The notes: a model not told the origin generated them from the letters alone. A DNA stretch of 64,000 nucleotides from Acidobacteriota bacterium (GCA_016185425.1 JACPNQ010000021.1:62001-126000), one strand, 5' to 3'; shown: positions 41,689 to 51,154, counted from the stretch's first letter. Numbers and translations: made by a program.

Positions 41689-43871
41689 ACCCCTTCCGCC
41701 TGCTCGGCATCGACAATCTCTCTAAGGAATACGCCTACACGGACGATCCCGTTCTCGGTCACACCTCCGCCAAGCGGTCTGCCGAAAAGTGGATCAAAAC
41801 AACATGCGGATACTGCAGCGTCGGCTGCGGCATGGAGGTGGGCGTTCGGGACAACAAGGCTGTCGCGGTCCGTGGATGGGAAGGCCACCCGGTCAGCTTC
41901 GGCAAGCTCTGCCCCAAGGGTCTCTCCGAGCATCACACTCTCGATGCCACAAACCGCGCGAAGCAGCCGCTGCTGCGGAAGAACGGCAAGCTGGAGCCCG
42001 TCTCCTGGACCGAAGCGCTGGACGCAATGGTCGGCAACATTCGCGCTTCTCAGCAAAAGCATGGCGCGGAATCGATGGGCGTCATCAGCACGGGGCAGCT
42101 TGTCACGGAGGAGTTTTACACGCTGGGCAAGCTGGTTCAGCTTGGTTTTGGCACTTCCAATTACGACGGAAACACGACGCTTTGCATGGCCTCCGCCGTT
42201 TCCGGCTACAAGCTCACTTTCGGCAGCGACGGACCTCCCGGCAACTACGAGGACATGCGCTATGCCGACTTCGTCCTCCTGATCGGCGCTAACATTGCGG
42301 ACAACCATCCCATTCTTGTTCAGCACCTCGGCGCCAACACCCACAAATACCTTATCGTCGTCGATCCGCGCGTCACCAAGACCGCGATGCTTGCCGATCT
42401 GCACTTGCCGATACGCCCTCGCGGCGACATCGCGCTGTTGAACTCGATGGCCTACGTCATCCTCCGCGATGGCTTGGCCGACGAAGCCTACATTGCGGCG
42501 CACACTTCCGGGATTGAAGAGCTTCGCAAACATCTCGAGAAGTTCAAGCCCGAGTGGGCCTCGCCCGTGTGCGGAATCAAGCCGCAACAGATCGTCGACC
42601 TTGCGCACCGCTACGCCAAGTCGAAGGCATCGTTCATCGCCTGGACAATGGGCGTCAACCATTCGACGCAGGGCGCCGAAACAGTCAACGTCATCAACAA
42701 TCTCGCCCTGCTAACGGGACAGATCGGCCGCCGCGGCGCCGGACCGTTCTCGATCACGGGCCAGTGCAACGCCATGGGTAGCCGGGAGTTGAGTTTTACT
42801 TCCGGCCTCCCCGGGTACCGCAAATTCGAAGAAGCCAGGGATCGCGAAGAACTCGCCGCCCTTTGGAATGTCGATGTCGGCCGGATTCCCACGCGGCGCG
42901 GCTTCGCCTATCCCGACATTATCAACGCCGCTGTTGACGGCCGCATCAAGACGCTTTGGATCATCGCTACTAACCCCGTCGTTAGCTACCCGAACCAGGC
43001 GCAATTGCGCGCTGCTTTTGCCAACTTGGATTTCCTGATCGTCCAGGACGGCTATCACCCCAATCCAACCTCCGAGCTCGCCGACCTCGTCCTCCCAGCC
43101 GCAATCTGGGGCGAAAAAGAGGGCGTCTACACCAACTCGGAGCGCCGCGTCGGTAAGGCGAACCGCGCTGTTCCACCTCCCGGCGAAGCACTCCCCGATT
43201 TTGAGATCTTCCTCGCGGTCGCCGAAAAGCTCGGCTGCCGCCAGGAGCTCTTCCCCACCTGGACCAAACCCGCCGACGCCTTCGAAGAGATGCGCAAGGT
43301 CACCAAGGGTCGCCTTTGCGACTACTCCGGCATGACTCACGAAGCCATCGAAGAGAACGGCGGCCTGCAGTGGCCCTTCCCCGAGGGCGCCGGTCCCAAA
43401 GAATCCACCCGCCTCTATGGCGATGGAAACTTTCCGCACAAAGATGGTAAGGCTCGCCTGATCTCCGTCGATTGGCAGCCTTACCCCGATCAGCCCGGCA
43501 AAGGCTTCCCCTTCGTGCTGAATACCGGCCGCACCGTCGAACATTGGCACACCCGCACCAAGACGTCGCAGGTTGCCTTGTTGGAGCGGATGTCGCCGAA
43601 TGCCTGGCTTGAAATGAATCCCGAAGACGCTCGCCGTCTCGGCCTTCGCTCCCATGAACCCGTCAGCCTCGTTAGCCGCCGCGGCCGCGTTGATAACGTC
43701 GAGCTCCGCCTCACCGAAATCATCGCGCCCGGCCAGTTGTTCATGCCCTTCCATTTTGTTGAGACCAACGTGAATGAGGTGACGCAAGACGCCTTCGACC
43801 CCATTTCCCGCGAGCCCAACTATAAACAGTGCGCCGTCCGTGTAGAACGGTCCTCGAATCCCCGAATCTAG
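41685..43871 (+). CDS. nasA: Molybdopterin nitrate reductase, assimilatory type
   Basis: A 728-residue catalytic subunit. An N-terminal [4Fe-4S] site is Cys41, 44, 48 and 76 ('CGYCSVGCGM', 'GKLCPKG'). Cys167 in 'GNTTLCMASAVSG' is the likely molybdenum ligand. Mo-bis-MGD segments such as 'LIGANIADNHPILVQHL' and 'LTGQIGRRGAGPFSITGQCN' follow, and the C-terminal molydopterin-binding domain has 'LNTGRTVEHWHTRTKTSQ'. It lacks a twin-arginine signal, in line with a cytosolic enzyme, and lacks the C-terminal [2Fe-2S] domain of enteric NasA. Context with NirBD and the ABC importer supports nitrate as substrate. Confidence 0.92.
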   Translation: MNPFRLLGIDNLSKEYAYTDDPVLGHTSAKRSAEKWIKTTCGYCSVGCGMEVGVRDNKAVAVRGWEGHPVSFGKLCPKGLSEHHTLDATNRAKQPLLRKNGKLEPVSWTEALDAMVGNIRASQQKHGAESMGVISTGQLVTEEFYTLGKLVQLGFGTSNYDGNTTLCMASAVSGYKLTFGSDGPPGNYEDMRYADFVLLIGANIADNHPILVQHLGANTHKYLIVVDPRVTKTAMLADLHLPIRPRGDIALLNSMAYVILRDGLADEAYIAAHTSGIEELRKHLEKFKPEWASPVCGIKPQQIVDLAHRYAKSKASFIAWTMGVNHSTQGAETVNVINNLALLTGQIGRRGAGPFSITGQCNAMGSRELSFTSGLPGYRKFEEARDREELAALWNVDVGRIPTRRGFAYPDIINAAVDGRIKTLWIIATNPVVSYPNQAQLRAAFANLDFLIVQDGYHPNPTSELADLVLPAAIWGEKEGVYTNSERRVGKANRAVPPPGEALPDFEIFLAVAEKLGCRQELFPTWTKPADAFEEMRKVTKGRLCDYSGMTHEAIEENGGLQWPFPEGAGPKESTRLYGDGNFPHKDGKARLISVDWQPYPDQPGKGFPFVLNTGRTVEHWHTRTKTSQVALLERMSPNAWLEMNPEDARRLGLRSHEPVSLVSRRGRVDNVELRLTEIIAPGQLFMPFHFVETNVNEVTQDAFDPISREPNYKQCAVRVERSSNPRI

Positions 43872-43885
43872 GAGACCCGATCACC

Positions 43886-45124
43886 ATGCCTACCAATCGC
43901 CGTACCGTTCTGAAAACTCTGACAGCTTCCCCTCTTTCCCGACTGCTCGCCGGCCTGCCCGCGGGATTCGCCGGAAACGTTTACGCCAGCGACGCTCCCG
44001 AATCTCCGAACGTGAAGTTCGGCATGATCGCCCTCACCGATTGCGCCTCCATCGTCATGGCGCATGAACTCGGCTTTTTCAAAAAGTTCGGTATCAACTC
44101 CGTCATCTCGAAAGAAGCAAGCTGGGCCGTCATCCGCGACAAGCTGAGTCTCGGCGAAAACCAGGCGACTCACATGCTCCTCGGGATGCCCTTCGCCTCC
44201 ACGATGGGTCTGCTCGGCTCCCCAAAGCGGCCGATGGTCATTCCGTGGCTTCTCAACCGAAATGGGCAGGCCATTACGCTCGCGAGCAAATTTAAGGGCG
44301 TCAAGACCGCGAAGGATATGAAGCCGTACGTCGACCAGGCCAAAGCGGCCGGCACGCCGCTCACTTTCGCGATGACGTTTCCCCCGGGCACACATGCCAT
44401 GTGGATTCGCTACTGGCTGGCTTCGGGCGGCATTCATCCGGACAAGGACATCACGCTCATCACCATCCCGCCGCCGCAGATGGTGGCGAATATGAAGATC
44501 GGCAAAATGGACGGCTTCTGCGTTGGAGAGCCCTGGAATGGCCGCGCCATCGCCGACGGCATCGGCTTCACCGTCACCACGACGCAAAAGATGTGGGCCG
44601 ATCATCCCGAAAAGGTCTGCGCGTTTACGGAGGAGTTTGCGTCGAAGAATCCCAAAACGGTCAAGGCCGTGCTCAAGGCGCTGCACCTTGCCAGCCAGCA
44701 CATCGACACGATGAGCAATCGCGCGCAGGTGGCCGCCACGATCAGCCAGGCGTCCTACATCAACTGTCCGAAGGAGATCATCGCTGACCGCCTGATGGGT
44801 AAATACATCTATGGCGATGGCCGCCAGGAGCAGGATCCGAACTACATGATCTTCTCGAACCGCAACACAAATTTCCCCGCGAAGACCTATGGCTACTGGT
44901 GGCTTAGCCAGTTCCGCCGTTGGGGCATGGTGAAGGGCGACGTTTCCTACAAAGAGACTGTCGACAAGGTGATGCAGCCGGCTATCTACCTGGAAGCGAT
45001 GAAAGAACTCGGTGTCAAGACCGCACCGGCCGACATGCAGATCGCCAAGCTCGCCGACTCCACCTTCGATCCGAAAAACCCGGAAGCCTATGCCCGCAGC
45101 TTCCCCATTCACAGCGTCGCCTAG
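43886..45124 (+). CDS. nrtA: Nitrate ABC transporter substrate-binding protein
   Basis: 412 residues with a Tat-type signal ('MPTNRRTVLKTLTASPLSRL'). It belongs to the NrtA/CmpA class: 'VKFGMIALTDCASIVMAHEL' at the mature start, 'HMLLGMPFASTMGLLGSPKR' mid-domain, 'DGFCVGEPWNGRAI', then 'PKTVKAVLKALHLASQHID'. Binds nitrate or nitrite in the periplasm for the permease encoded downstream. ATG 43886 has AGGAG about 12 bases upstream and starts the signal; the frame extends into nasA but that part is not conserved. Confidence 0.9.
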   Translation: MPTNRRTVLKTLTASPLSRLLAGLPAGFAGNVYASDAPESPNVKFGMIALTDCASIVMAHELGFFKKFGINSVISKEASWAVIRDKLSLGENQATHMLLGMPFASTMGLLGSPKRPMVIPWLLNRNGQAITLASKFKGVKTAKDMKPYVDQAKAAGTPLTFAMTFPPGTHAMWIRYWLASGGIHPDKDITLITIPPPQMVANMKIGKMDGFCVGEPWNGRAIADGIGFTVTTTQKMWADHPEKVCAFTEEFASKNPKTVKAVLKALHLASQHIDTMSNRAQVAATISQASYINCPKEIIADRLMGKYIYGDGRQEQDPNYMIFSNRNTNFPAKTYGYWWLSQFRRWGMVKGDVSYKETVDKVMQPAIYLEAMKELGVKTAPADMQIAKLADSTFDPKNPEAYARSFPIHSVA

Positions 45125-45133
45125 GAGCCTCCC

Positions 45134-45901
45134 ATGAAGAAAACGCTCGTCAGCATTCTGCTATCTCTCGTCGGCATTGTCCTCGTTCTCGGGCTGTGGT
45201 CGGCCATCAGCGCCAAGATCGCGCCGGACCTCCCATCGCCTTCGAAGACATGGGAAGACAGTGCCCTCTATGTCACCAAGCCGTGGGAAAAGCGTGGCGA
45301 AATGGACCAGGGTATCGGTCTCATGACGGCCTATAGCCTGCTCCGCGTTGCCAAGGGCTTCGCGCTCGCGCTCCTCATTGGAACGCCGCTCGGTTTCCTG
45401 CTTGGCTCGTCGCCGCTCTTCTTCCGCATGTTTGACCCGACGATCCAGATCCTGCGGCCGATCTCGCCGCTTGCCTGGCTGCCGCTAGGGCTCATCCTCT
45501 TCCGCCAGTCTGAACCGGCCGCGCTCTTTACGATCGCGCTTTGCAGCATGTGGCCGACCGTCGTCAACACCATGCAAGGCGTACGGGCGATTCCGCAGGA
45601 TTATCACAACGTCGCCAAGGTATTGCGACTCTCTCCGTGGCGGAAGTTCACCAAGATCATGCTGCCCGCCACGCTGCCGTTCATGTTCTCCGGCTACCGC
45701 CTCAGCCTCGGCATCGCCTGGCTTGTCATTGTTGCCGCGGAGATGCTGACCGGTACGCCCGGTGTCGGCGGTTTCCTCTGGCAGGAATACAACAGCCTTA
45801 TTTACTCGCACATCCTGCTCTGCATTCTCACCATCGGCATCGTCGGGTTTTTCCTCGACCGCCTGATGGGATTCGCCGAAGCCCGCCTCCGCGCGGTCTA
45901 A
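45134..45901 (+). CDS. nrtB: Nitrate ABC transporter permease
   Basis: A 255-residue inner-membrane protein with a BPD-type permease domain of about six helices. It begins 'TLVSILLSLVGIVLVLGLWS', and the ATPase-contact (EAA) loop is 'KVLRLSPWRKFTKIMLPATL' near residues 155-175. Closest in character to NrtB/SsuC-type permeases. It follows nrtA by 9 bases with AGGAG before its ATG. It forms the membrane channel for the nitrate importer together with the two ATPases. Confidence 0.9.
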   Translation: MKKTLVSILLSLVGIVLVLGLWSAISAKIAPDLPSPSKTWEDSALYVTKPWEKRGEMDQGIGLMTAYSLLRVAKGFALALLIGTPLGFLLGSSPLFFRMFDPTIQILRPISPLAWLPLGLILFRQSEPAALFTIALCSMWPTVVNTMQGVRAIPQDYHNVAKVLRLSPWRKFTKIMLPATLPFMFSGYRLSLGIAWLVIVAAEMLTGTPGVGGFLWQEYNSLIYSHILLCILTIGIVGFFLDRLMGFAEARLRAV

Positions 45902-45914
45902 GAAGGAATCCAAC

Positions 45915-46709
45915 ATGTCTTTTCTCAGCCTGACCAACATCGCCAAGTCCTTCGGCCCGCGCAGCATCCTGCACAACATCAACCTTTCGCTGGCCGAAGG
46001 GGAATTCGTGTCCATCGTCGGCGCGTCGGCCAGCGGCAAAACCACTCTCGTCAAGATCGCCAGCGGCCTCATCCAGCCGGACTCCGGTACTGTCACCGTT
46101 GGCGGGCAGTCCGTCGCCGGCTTCGTCGCCGAAGCCGGGATGGTCTTCCAGAACTATTCGCTCCTCCCCTGGCTCTCAGCCCTGGAGAATGTACGCCTTG
46201 CTGTTGAGCCCGCCTTCCCGCAATGGACGAAAGCGCAGCACACGGCGCAGGCGATCAAGTATCTCGAGATGGTCGGCCTCGGTAAGGCCGTGCGCAAGAC
46301 GCCGGCCCAACTCTCCGGCGGCATGCGCCAACGTGTCGCCATCGCCCGCGCCTTCGCCGCCGAGCCCCGCATTCTCTTCCTCGATGAACCCTTTGGCGCA
46401 CTGGACGCACTCACTCGCGCCACCTTGCAACAGGAACTCGCCACTCTCTGCGGTGCAGCCGGCCGGCCCGTCACGACGTTGATGATCACAAACAGCGTCG
46501 AAGAGGCCATCCTTCTGTCCGATCGCATCCACGCCCTCGGCCGGGGCCCCGGCGCGACGCTCAGCCCCGGCTTCACAGTGGAGCTGTCGCGGCCCCGCTC
46601 CGCGGGCCTGCTGATGCACGACACGGAGGCTGTCTCTCTTCGTCATCGCCTCGCCGAATTCCTCACGTCCGGTGCGATCGCGCCGGCGCTCGTTAAGGAG
46701 GTTGCATGA
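45915..46709 (+). CDS. Nitrate ABC transporter ATPase, NrtC-like
   Basis: 264 residues. Walker A is GASASGKTT near residue 36, the Q-loop is 'VFQNYSLLPWLSALENV', the signature is LSGGMRQR, and Walker B is 'ILFLDEPFGALDALTR'. The switch region reads 'LMITNSVEEAILLSDR', with Asn where most ABC ATPases have the catalytic His. It lacks the NrtA-like C-terminal extension of cyanobacterial NrtC. Pairs with the ATPase encoded next, overlapping it by 4 bases (ATGA). Confidence 0.88.
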   Translation: MSFLSLTNIAKSFGPRSILHNINLSLAEGEFVSIVGASASGKTTLVKIASGLIQPDSGTVTVGGQSVAGFVAEAGMVFQNYSLLPWLSALENVRLAVEPAFPQWTKAQHTAQAIKYLEMVGLGKAVRKTPAQLSGGMRQRVAIARAFAAEPRILFLDEPFGALDALTRATLQQELATLCGAAGRPVTTLMITNSVEEAILLSDRIHALGRGPGATLSPGFTVELSRPRSAGLLMHDTEAVSLRHRLAEFLTSGAIAPALVKEVA

Positions 46710-47515
46710 GCAACAACCGTCCGCTAGAAATCTCGTCCCTGTCAAAGTCCTTCGAAACACCCACCGGCCCCATCACTGTCGTCAAGGATTTCAACGTCCG
46801 CGTCCAGCCCGGTGAATTTGTAGCGCTTCTCGGCCATTCCGGATGCGGGAAGTCCACTGTCCTCTCCATCGTCGCCGGTTTGCAATCGGCCACACTCGGC
46901 GGCATCGTTGTCGATGGCATCGAAGTTACCGAACCCGGCTTGGAACGCGCCTTCGTTTTTCAATCGCCCTCGCTGCTTCCCTGGCTCTCGGCGATCGAAA
47001 ATGTCTTCCTCTCCGCATCCCAGGCAAAGCCCAAGCTCCCGGCCGCCCAGCAGAAGGAACTGGCCACGAAATACTTGAACCTGGTCGGCGTCGGCGAGTA
47101 CGCCAACGAACTGCCCACCGCCCTGTCGCAAGGGACGCAACAGCGCGTCGCCATCGCTCGGGCCCTCGCGCAGGAGCCTCGTTTCCTGCTCCTCGACGAG
47201 CCCTTCGGCATGCTCGATTCCCTCACCCGATTCGAGCTCCAGGATCTCGTTCTCGACCTCTGGGAAAAGGATCGCAAAACCGTCATCATGGTCACCCACG
47301 ATATCGACGAAGCGCTCTATCTCTGTGACCGCATCATCCTGATGACCGACGGCCCCGAGGCTACCGTCGGCCTCGACCTCAAAGTGCCGATCCCCCGCCC
47401 GCGTCATCGCCACCAGGCCACCTCCCACCCCGAATATCAACGCCTGCGCGATCGCATTATCGGATTCCTCGAGTCGCACTCCAAGCAGTTCCAGCCGGAA
47501 AAGGAGGCTGCGTGA
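46706..47515 (+). CDS. nrtD: Nitrate ABC transporter ATPase, NrtD-like
   Basis: 269 residues. Walker A is GHSGCGKST near residue 46, Q-loop 'FVFQSPSLLPWLSAIENVFL', signature 'LSQGTQQRVAIARAL', Walker B 'FLLLDEPFGMLDSLTR', and switch 'VIMVTHDIDEALYLCDR' with the normal His. The signature has SQGTQQ instead of SGGMRQ. Together with the preceding ATPase, which has a normal signature but no switch His, it would make one complete and one degenerate nucleotide site. Overlaps nirB by 4 bases. Confidence 0.9.
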   Translation: MSNNRPLEISSLSKSFETPTGPITVVKDFNVRVQPGEFVALLGHSGCGKSTVLSIVAGLQSATLGGIVVDGIEVTEPGLERAFVFQSPSLLPWLSAIENVFLSASQAKPKLPAAQQKELATKYLNLVGVGEYANELPTALSQGTQQRVAIARALAQEPRFLLLDEPFGMLDSLTRFELQDLVLDLWEKDRKTVIMVTHDIDEALYLCDRIILMTDGPEATVGLDLKVPIPRPRHRHQATSHPEYQRLRDRIIGFLESHSKQFQPEKEAA

Positions 47516-49965
47516 AACAGCGTCTCGCCGTCATCGGCAATGGCATGGCCGGAGTCTTCACCGTTGAGCAGATTCTCAAGCACAACCACGACTTCGAGAT
47601 CACCATTTTCGGTGACGAAACCCACGTCAACTACAACCGGATTCTCCTCTCATCCGTCCTCGCCGGGGAAAAGGATTTCGACGATATCGTCATCAATGAC
47701 ATCGACTGGTATCGCCAGAACGGCATCCAGGCCCGCCTCGGATTGCGCGTCGACTCCATCGACCTCGCCGCGAAAACCATCCGCTCAGCGCAAGGCTGCA
47801 CCACCGCCTTCGACAAGCTGCTGATTGCGACCGGCTCCAGCCCCTTCCTCCCTCCCATTAAAGGGATCGACAAGAACGGCGTCTTCGTCTTCCGCACCAT
47901 GGACGACGCCAAGCACCTCCTCGCCCTCTCAGGCGCTGGGGTTAAGGCCGTCGTAATCGGTGGTGGCCTGTTGGGTCTGGAGGCGGCCCGAGGCCTGCAA
48001 TTGCAGGGCTGCGACGTTACCGTCGTCCACCTCGGCACGCACCTGATGGAACGGCAGCTCGACTTTACAGGCGGCCAGTTCCTTAAACGTAAACTCGAAT
48101 CGCTCGGCATCGCCGTCATTTGCAGCGCCTCCACGACTGCGATCGCCGGCGAAACATACGCCGAGGGAGTGCGACTCACCGATGGCCGCGAAATTGCCGC
48201 CAACCTCGTCGTCATCGCCGCTGGTATTAAGCCAAACACGGAGATCGCCAAGTCCGCCGGCCTCAATGTCAATCGCGGCATTGTCGTCAACGAATACCTC
48301 GAAACCTCACATCCCGATGTCTTCGCCGTCGGCGAGTGCACCGAATTCCAAGGCCAGCTCTACGGCCTCGTCGCCCCGCTCTATGAACAGGGCAAAGTCC
48401 TCGCGGCCACGATCACTGGAAATCGCGGACCTGTTTTCTCCGGCTACACACCTGCTACCAAGCTCAAGATCATGGGTGCCGATGTGTTCAGTGCCGGAGA
48501 CTTCGAAGATCAGCGCGAGGGCGTCGAGTGTGTTCGTCTGGAAGACCCTTCGCTCGGTATCTACAAGAAGCTCATCCTGAAGGACAACAAGCTCGAAGGT
48601 GTGATCCTCGTCGGCGACGCGTCTGACGATCATCGCTTCATGGACTGGCTCCGCAACGGTGTCGACCTCACCGAACAACGCCGCCACCTCCTTACCCCTA
48701 CCGCCATCTCCGGCCCCGGTGAAGACGTTGCCGCATTGCCCGATAGTCACACCGTCTGCGGATGCAATGGCGTCTCCAAAGGAACGATCATCGAAGCGGT
48801 TCACAGTCATGGCGTCTGCACGCTCGCCCAGCTCAAAGACAAAACCCGCGCGGCCACCGGCTGTGGAAGCTGTTCCAGTCTGTGCCAATCGCTTCTCAAA
48901 GCCGTTGCGCCGGACTATGCCGAAGAAAAGGCCAAAGTTCTCTGCGATTGCGTCAAATTCTCGCAGGACCAGCTCCGCGAAATCATCCATACGCAGAGGC
49001 TCAAATCCGTCCAGGAAGTTCTCGACATCTACGGCAACGGCATCGGTTGCGAAATCTGCAAGCCGGCTCTCAGCTACCTGGTCGACGTCGCCTGGCAAGG
49101 CGACCACCACGAAGACCGCTCGGCCCGCTTCATTAACGATCGTGTCCACGCCAATATCCAGAAGGACGGCACCTTTTCCGTCATCCCTCGCATGCGCGGC
49201 GGCGTCACGACACCTGCCGAGCTCCGCAAAATCGCCGATGTGGCGGAGAAGTACAATGTCCCGCTAGTCAAGGTCACCGGCAGCCAGCGTATCGACCTGC
49301 TCGGCGTGAAAAAAGAAGACCTCCCTAAAATGTGGGAAGACCTCGGCATGCGCTCCGGGCAGGCCTACACCAAGGGTGTCCGCATGGTGAAGACCTGCGT
49401 CGGCTCCACGTTTTGCCGCTTCGGCACGCAGGACTCCATCACTACCGGCATCGAGCTGGAGCGGCGATTCGAAGATCTTTTTACGCCGCACAAAACCAAG
49501 ATGGGCGTCGTCGGCTGTCCGCGCAATTGTGCCGAGGCCACTGTAAAAGACATCGGTCTCATCGGCCAGGAAGGCAGTTGGCAGGTGGTCGTTGGCGGCG
49601 CCGCCGGCAAGGGAGTCCGCAAGGCCGATCTCCTGATCACCGTCGAAACTACCGAAGAAGCCCTCGAGGCCGCTGCCCTGTTCTTCCAGTATTACCGCGA
49701 GAACGGCCACTACCTCGAACGTACCTATGACTTTGTCGAGCGCCTCGGAATGGAAAAGGTTCGCCGCGACACCGTCTACGCAACCGACCCCGTGAAACAG
49801 GGTCTCCTCGATCGCCTCGATCGCTCGAAAGAGCGAGCCAGCGATGCATGGCTCGAACGTTACAGTCCCCGTCCTTTCCAGTTCTCCCCGATTGAGATCA
49901 ATGGCAATGGCAACAGCAACGGCCTCGTCCAAATCGAAGAAACAAAGGAAAAAGTGCATGTCTAA
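47512..49965 (+). CDS. nirB: Nitrite reductase (NAD(P)H) large subunit
   Basis: 817 residues; reduces nitrite to ammonia with six electrons. The N-terminal FAD/NAD(P)H domain is 'RLAVIGNGMAGVFTVEQIL' through 'VFAVGECTEFQGQLYG'. Two BFD-like iron-sulfur domains follow, with Cys near 415/417 and 450/453 and near 478/480 and 513/516. The siroheme/[4Fe-4S] domain has CVGSTFC (about 629-635) and GCPRNCAEA (about 668-676). GTG start inside the nrtD stop. Cytosolic; partner is NirD encoded immediately downstream, and siroheme comes from cobA and hemD in the same operon. Confidence 0.95.
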   Translation: MKQRLAVIGNGMAGVFTVEQILKHNHDFEITIFGDETHVNYNRILLSSVLAGEKDFDDIVINDIDWYRQNGIQARLGLRVDSIDLAAKTIRSAQGCTTAFDKLLIATGSSPFLPPIKGIDKNGVFVFRTMDDAKHLLALSGAGVKAVVIGGGLLGLEAARGLQLQGCDVTVVHLGTHLMERQLDFTGGQFLKRKLESLGIAVICSASTTAIAGETYAEGVRLTDGREIAANLVVIAAGIKPNTEIAKSAGLNVNRGIVVNEYLETSHPDVFAVGECTEFQGQLYGLVAPLYEQGKVLAATITGNRGPVFSGYTPATKLKIMGADVFSAGDFEDQREGVECVRLEDPSLGIYKKLILKDNKLEGVILVGDASDDHRFMDWLRNGVDLTEQRRHLLTPTAISGPGEDVAALPDSHTVCGCNGVSKGTIIEAVHSHGVCTLAQLKDKTRAATGCGSCSSLCQSLLKAVAPDYAEEKAKVLCDCVKFSQDQLREIIHTQRLKSVQEVLDIYGNGIGCEICKPALSYLVDVAWQGDHHEDRSARFINDRVHANIQKDGTFSVIPRMRGGVTTPAELRKIADVAEKYNVPLVKVTGSQRIDLLGVKKEDLPKMWEDLGMRSGQAYTKGVRMVKTCVGSTFCRFGTQDSITTGIELERRFEDLFTPHKTKMGVVGCPRNCAEATVKDIGLIGQEGSWQVVVGGAAGKGVRKADLLITVETTEEALEAAALFFQYYRENGHYLERTYDFVERLGMEKVRRDTVYATDPVKQGLLDRLDRSKERASDAWLERYSPRPFQFSPIEINGNGNSNGLVQIEETKEKVHV

Positions 49966-50311
49966 TCCACAGTGGGTTCCCATCACCTCCATCGAGAACC
50001 TCCCTCCCAATGAGGGCCGCTCACTTCACTGGCACGGTCTCGATATCGCTCTTTTCAACCTCGGTAACCGCGTCGTAGCCGTGGAAAACAAATGCCCCCA
50101 TCAAAACGGTCCCCTCGTCGATGGCATCGTTTCCACCTTTGATGGCCGCGTCACCGTCACCTGTCCCTTGCACACTCGCCGCATCTGCCTAGAATCCGGC
50201 CAGACCGTGAAACCTGCCATCGGCGGACCCTGTGTCCGCACTTTTCCAGCGAAAATAGTAGATGGAATCGTAATGATGCAGGAACAACGATCGGAAGCGG
50301 AGGCTGCCTAG
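49958..50311 (+). CDS. nirD: Nitrite reductase small subunit, Rieske-like
   Basis: 117 residues. The Rieske [2Fe-2S] ligands are kept: Cys46 and His48 in 'NKCPHQNGPLVDG', Cys69 and His72 in 'VTCPLHTRRIC', unlike enteric NirD, which has lost them. ATG 49958 overlaps nirB by 8 bases and has AAAGGA upstream; an earlier start would run deep into nirB. Likely delivers electrons within or stabilises the nitrite reductase. Confidence 0.9.
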   Translation: MSNPQWVPITSIENLPPNEGRSLHWHGLDIALFNLGNRVVAVENKCPHQNGPLVDGIVSTFDGRVTVTCPLHTRRICLESGQTVKPAIGGPCVRTFPAKIVDGIVMMQEQRSEAEAA

Positions 50312-50320
50312 AAACACTGG

Positions 50321-51154
50321 ATGTCTTTTGAAGGATTGCGCGTGCTATCACTCGAATCCCGCCGGGCGAAAGAGATGGAAGCCCTCATCCGTCGATGGAA
50401 TGGAGAGCCATTCGTGGCCCCATCCGTCCAGGAACGAGCCATCGACTCTCAGGCCGAAGCCATCGCCTGGGCCGAACGCCTCGTCGCCGGCGAATTCGAT
50501 CTGGTGCTCTTCACCACCGGTGTCGGCCTCGCCTACCTTCGCGACGCAATTCTTACGAGGTTCTCCGCCGATGACTTCTCGGCCGCGCTACGCAAAGTCA
50601 CCATCGCCGTTCGCGGCCCCAAGCCGCTCGCCATTCTGCATGAACTGGGCGTCCAACCCCAACTCCGGATACCCGAACCCAACACCTGGCGCGAGATGCT
50701 CCCCATCATGCAAAGCCGTCCCGAACGCCGTATTGCCATCCAGGAATACGGCCGCCCGAACCCTGTATTCACGGCCGCTCTCGAAGCCATGGGAGCCACC
50801 GTTTCTACGATCGCCATCTATCGTTGGGAGCTCCCCGACGATATCGCGCCGCTTAAGGAAGCTGCCCGCCGCATGTCCCGCGGTGATGTCGATGTCCTTG
50901 TCTTCACCACTTCCGTTCAGTACATGCATCTCATGGAGATTGCCGCAAATCTCGGATTCGCCGGCAAAGTCTACCAGGCGATGCAGTCCCACACCGTAGT
51001 CGCGTCCGTAGGTCCCATCATGACCGCGGCGCTTCGTGAGCACGGTATCGAACCCGATATCGAACCCGACTACCCCAAAATGGCCGCCCTCGTTCGTGCC
51101 GCCGCGGAGCAGTCCCAGGCCGCCCTTCTCCGAAAGCGCCAACAGCGCTCCTGA
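50321..51154 (+). CDS. hemD: Uroporphyrinogen-III synthase-like
   Basis: 277 residues with the two-domain HemD fold: 'GLRVLSLESRRAKEMEALIR' at the start, 'DLVLFTTGVGLAYLRDAI', 'ATVSTIAIYRWELPDDIAPL' and 'VDVLVFTTSVQYMHLMEIA' later. Sequence conservation is always low in this family, but the segment order fits. Makes the substrate of the CobA methyltransferase at the head of the operon, so the cluster supplies two steps of siroheme synthesis. Starts 9 bases after nirD. It may be a nitrate-dedicated copy in addition to a housekeeping hemD. Confidence 0.8.
   Translation: MSFEGLRVLSLESRRAKEMEALIRRWNGEPFVAPSVQERAIDSQAEAIAWAERLVAGEFDLVLFTTGVGLAYLRDAILTRFSADDFSAALRKVTIAVRGPKPLAILHELGVQPQLRIPEPNTWREMLPIMQSRPERRIAIQEYGRPNPVFTAALEAMGATVSTIAIYRWELPDDIAPLKEAARRMSRGDVDVLVFTTSVQYMHLMEIAANLGFAGKVYQAMQSHTVVASVGPIMTAALREHGIEPDIEPDYPKMAALVRAAAEQSQAALLRKRQQRS

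Noticed and set aside
41562..42662. A 366-residue minus-strand ORF antisense to the nitrate reductase genes
   Set aside because: It mirrors conserved nasA codons and its translation resembles no family.
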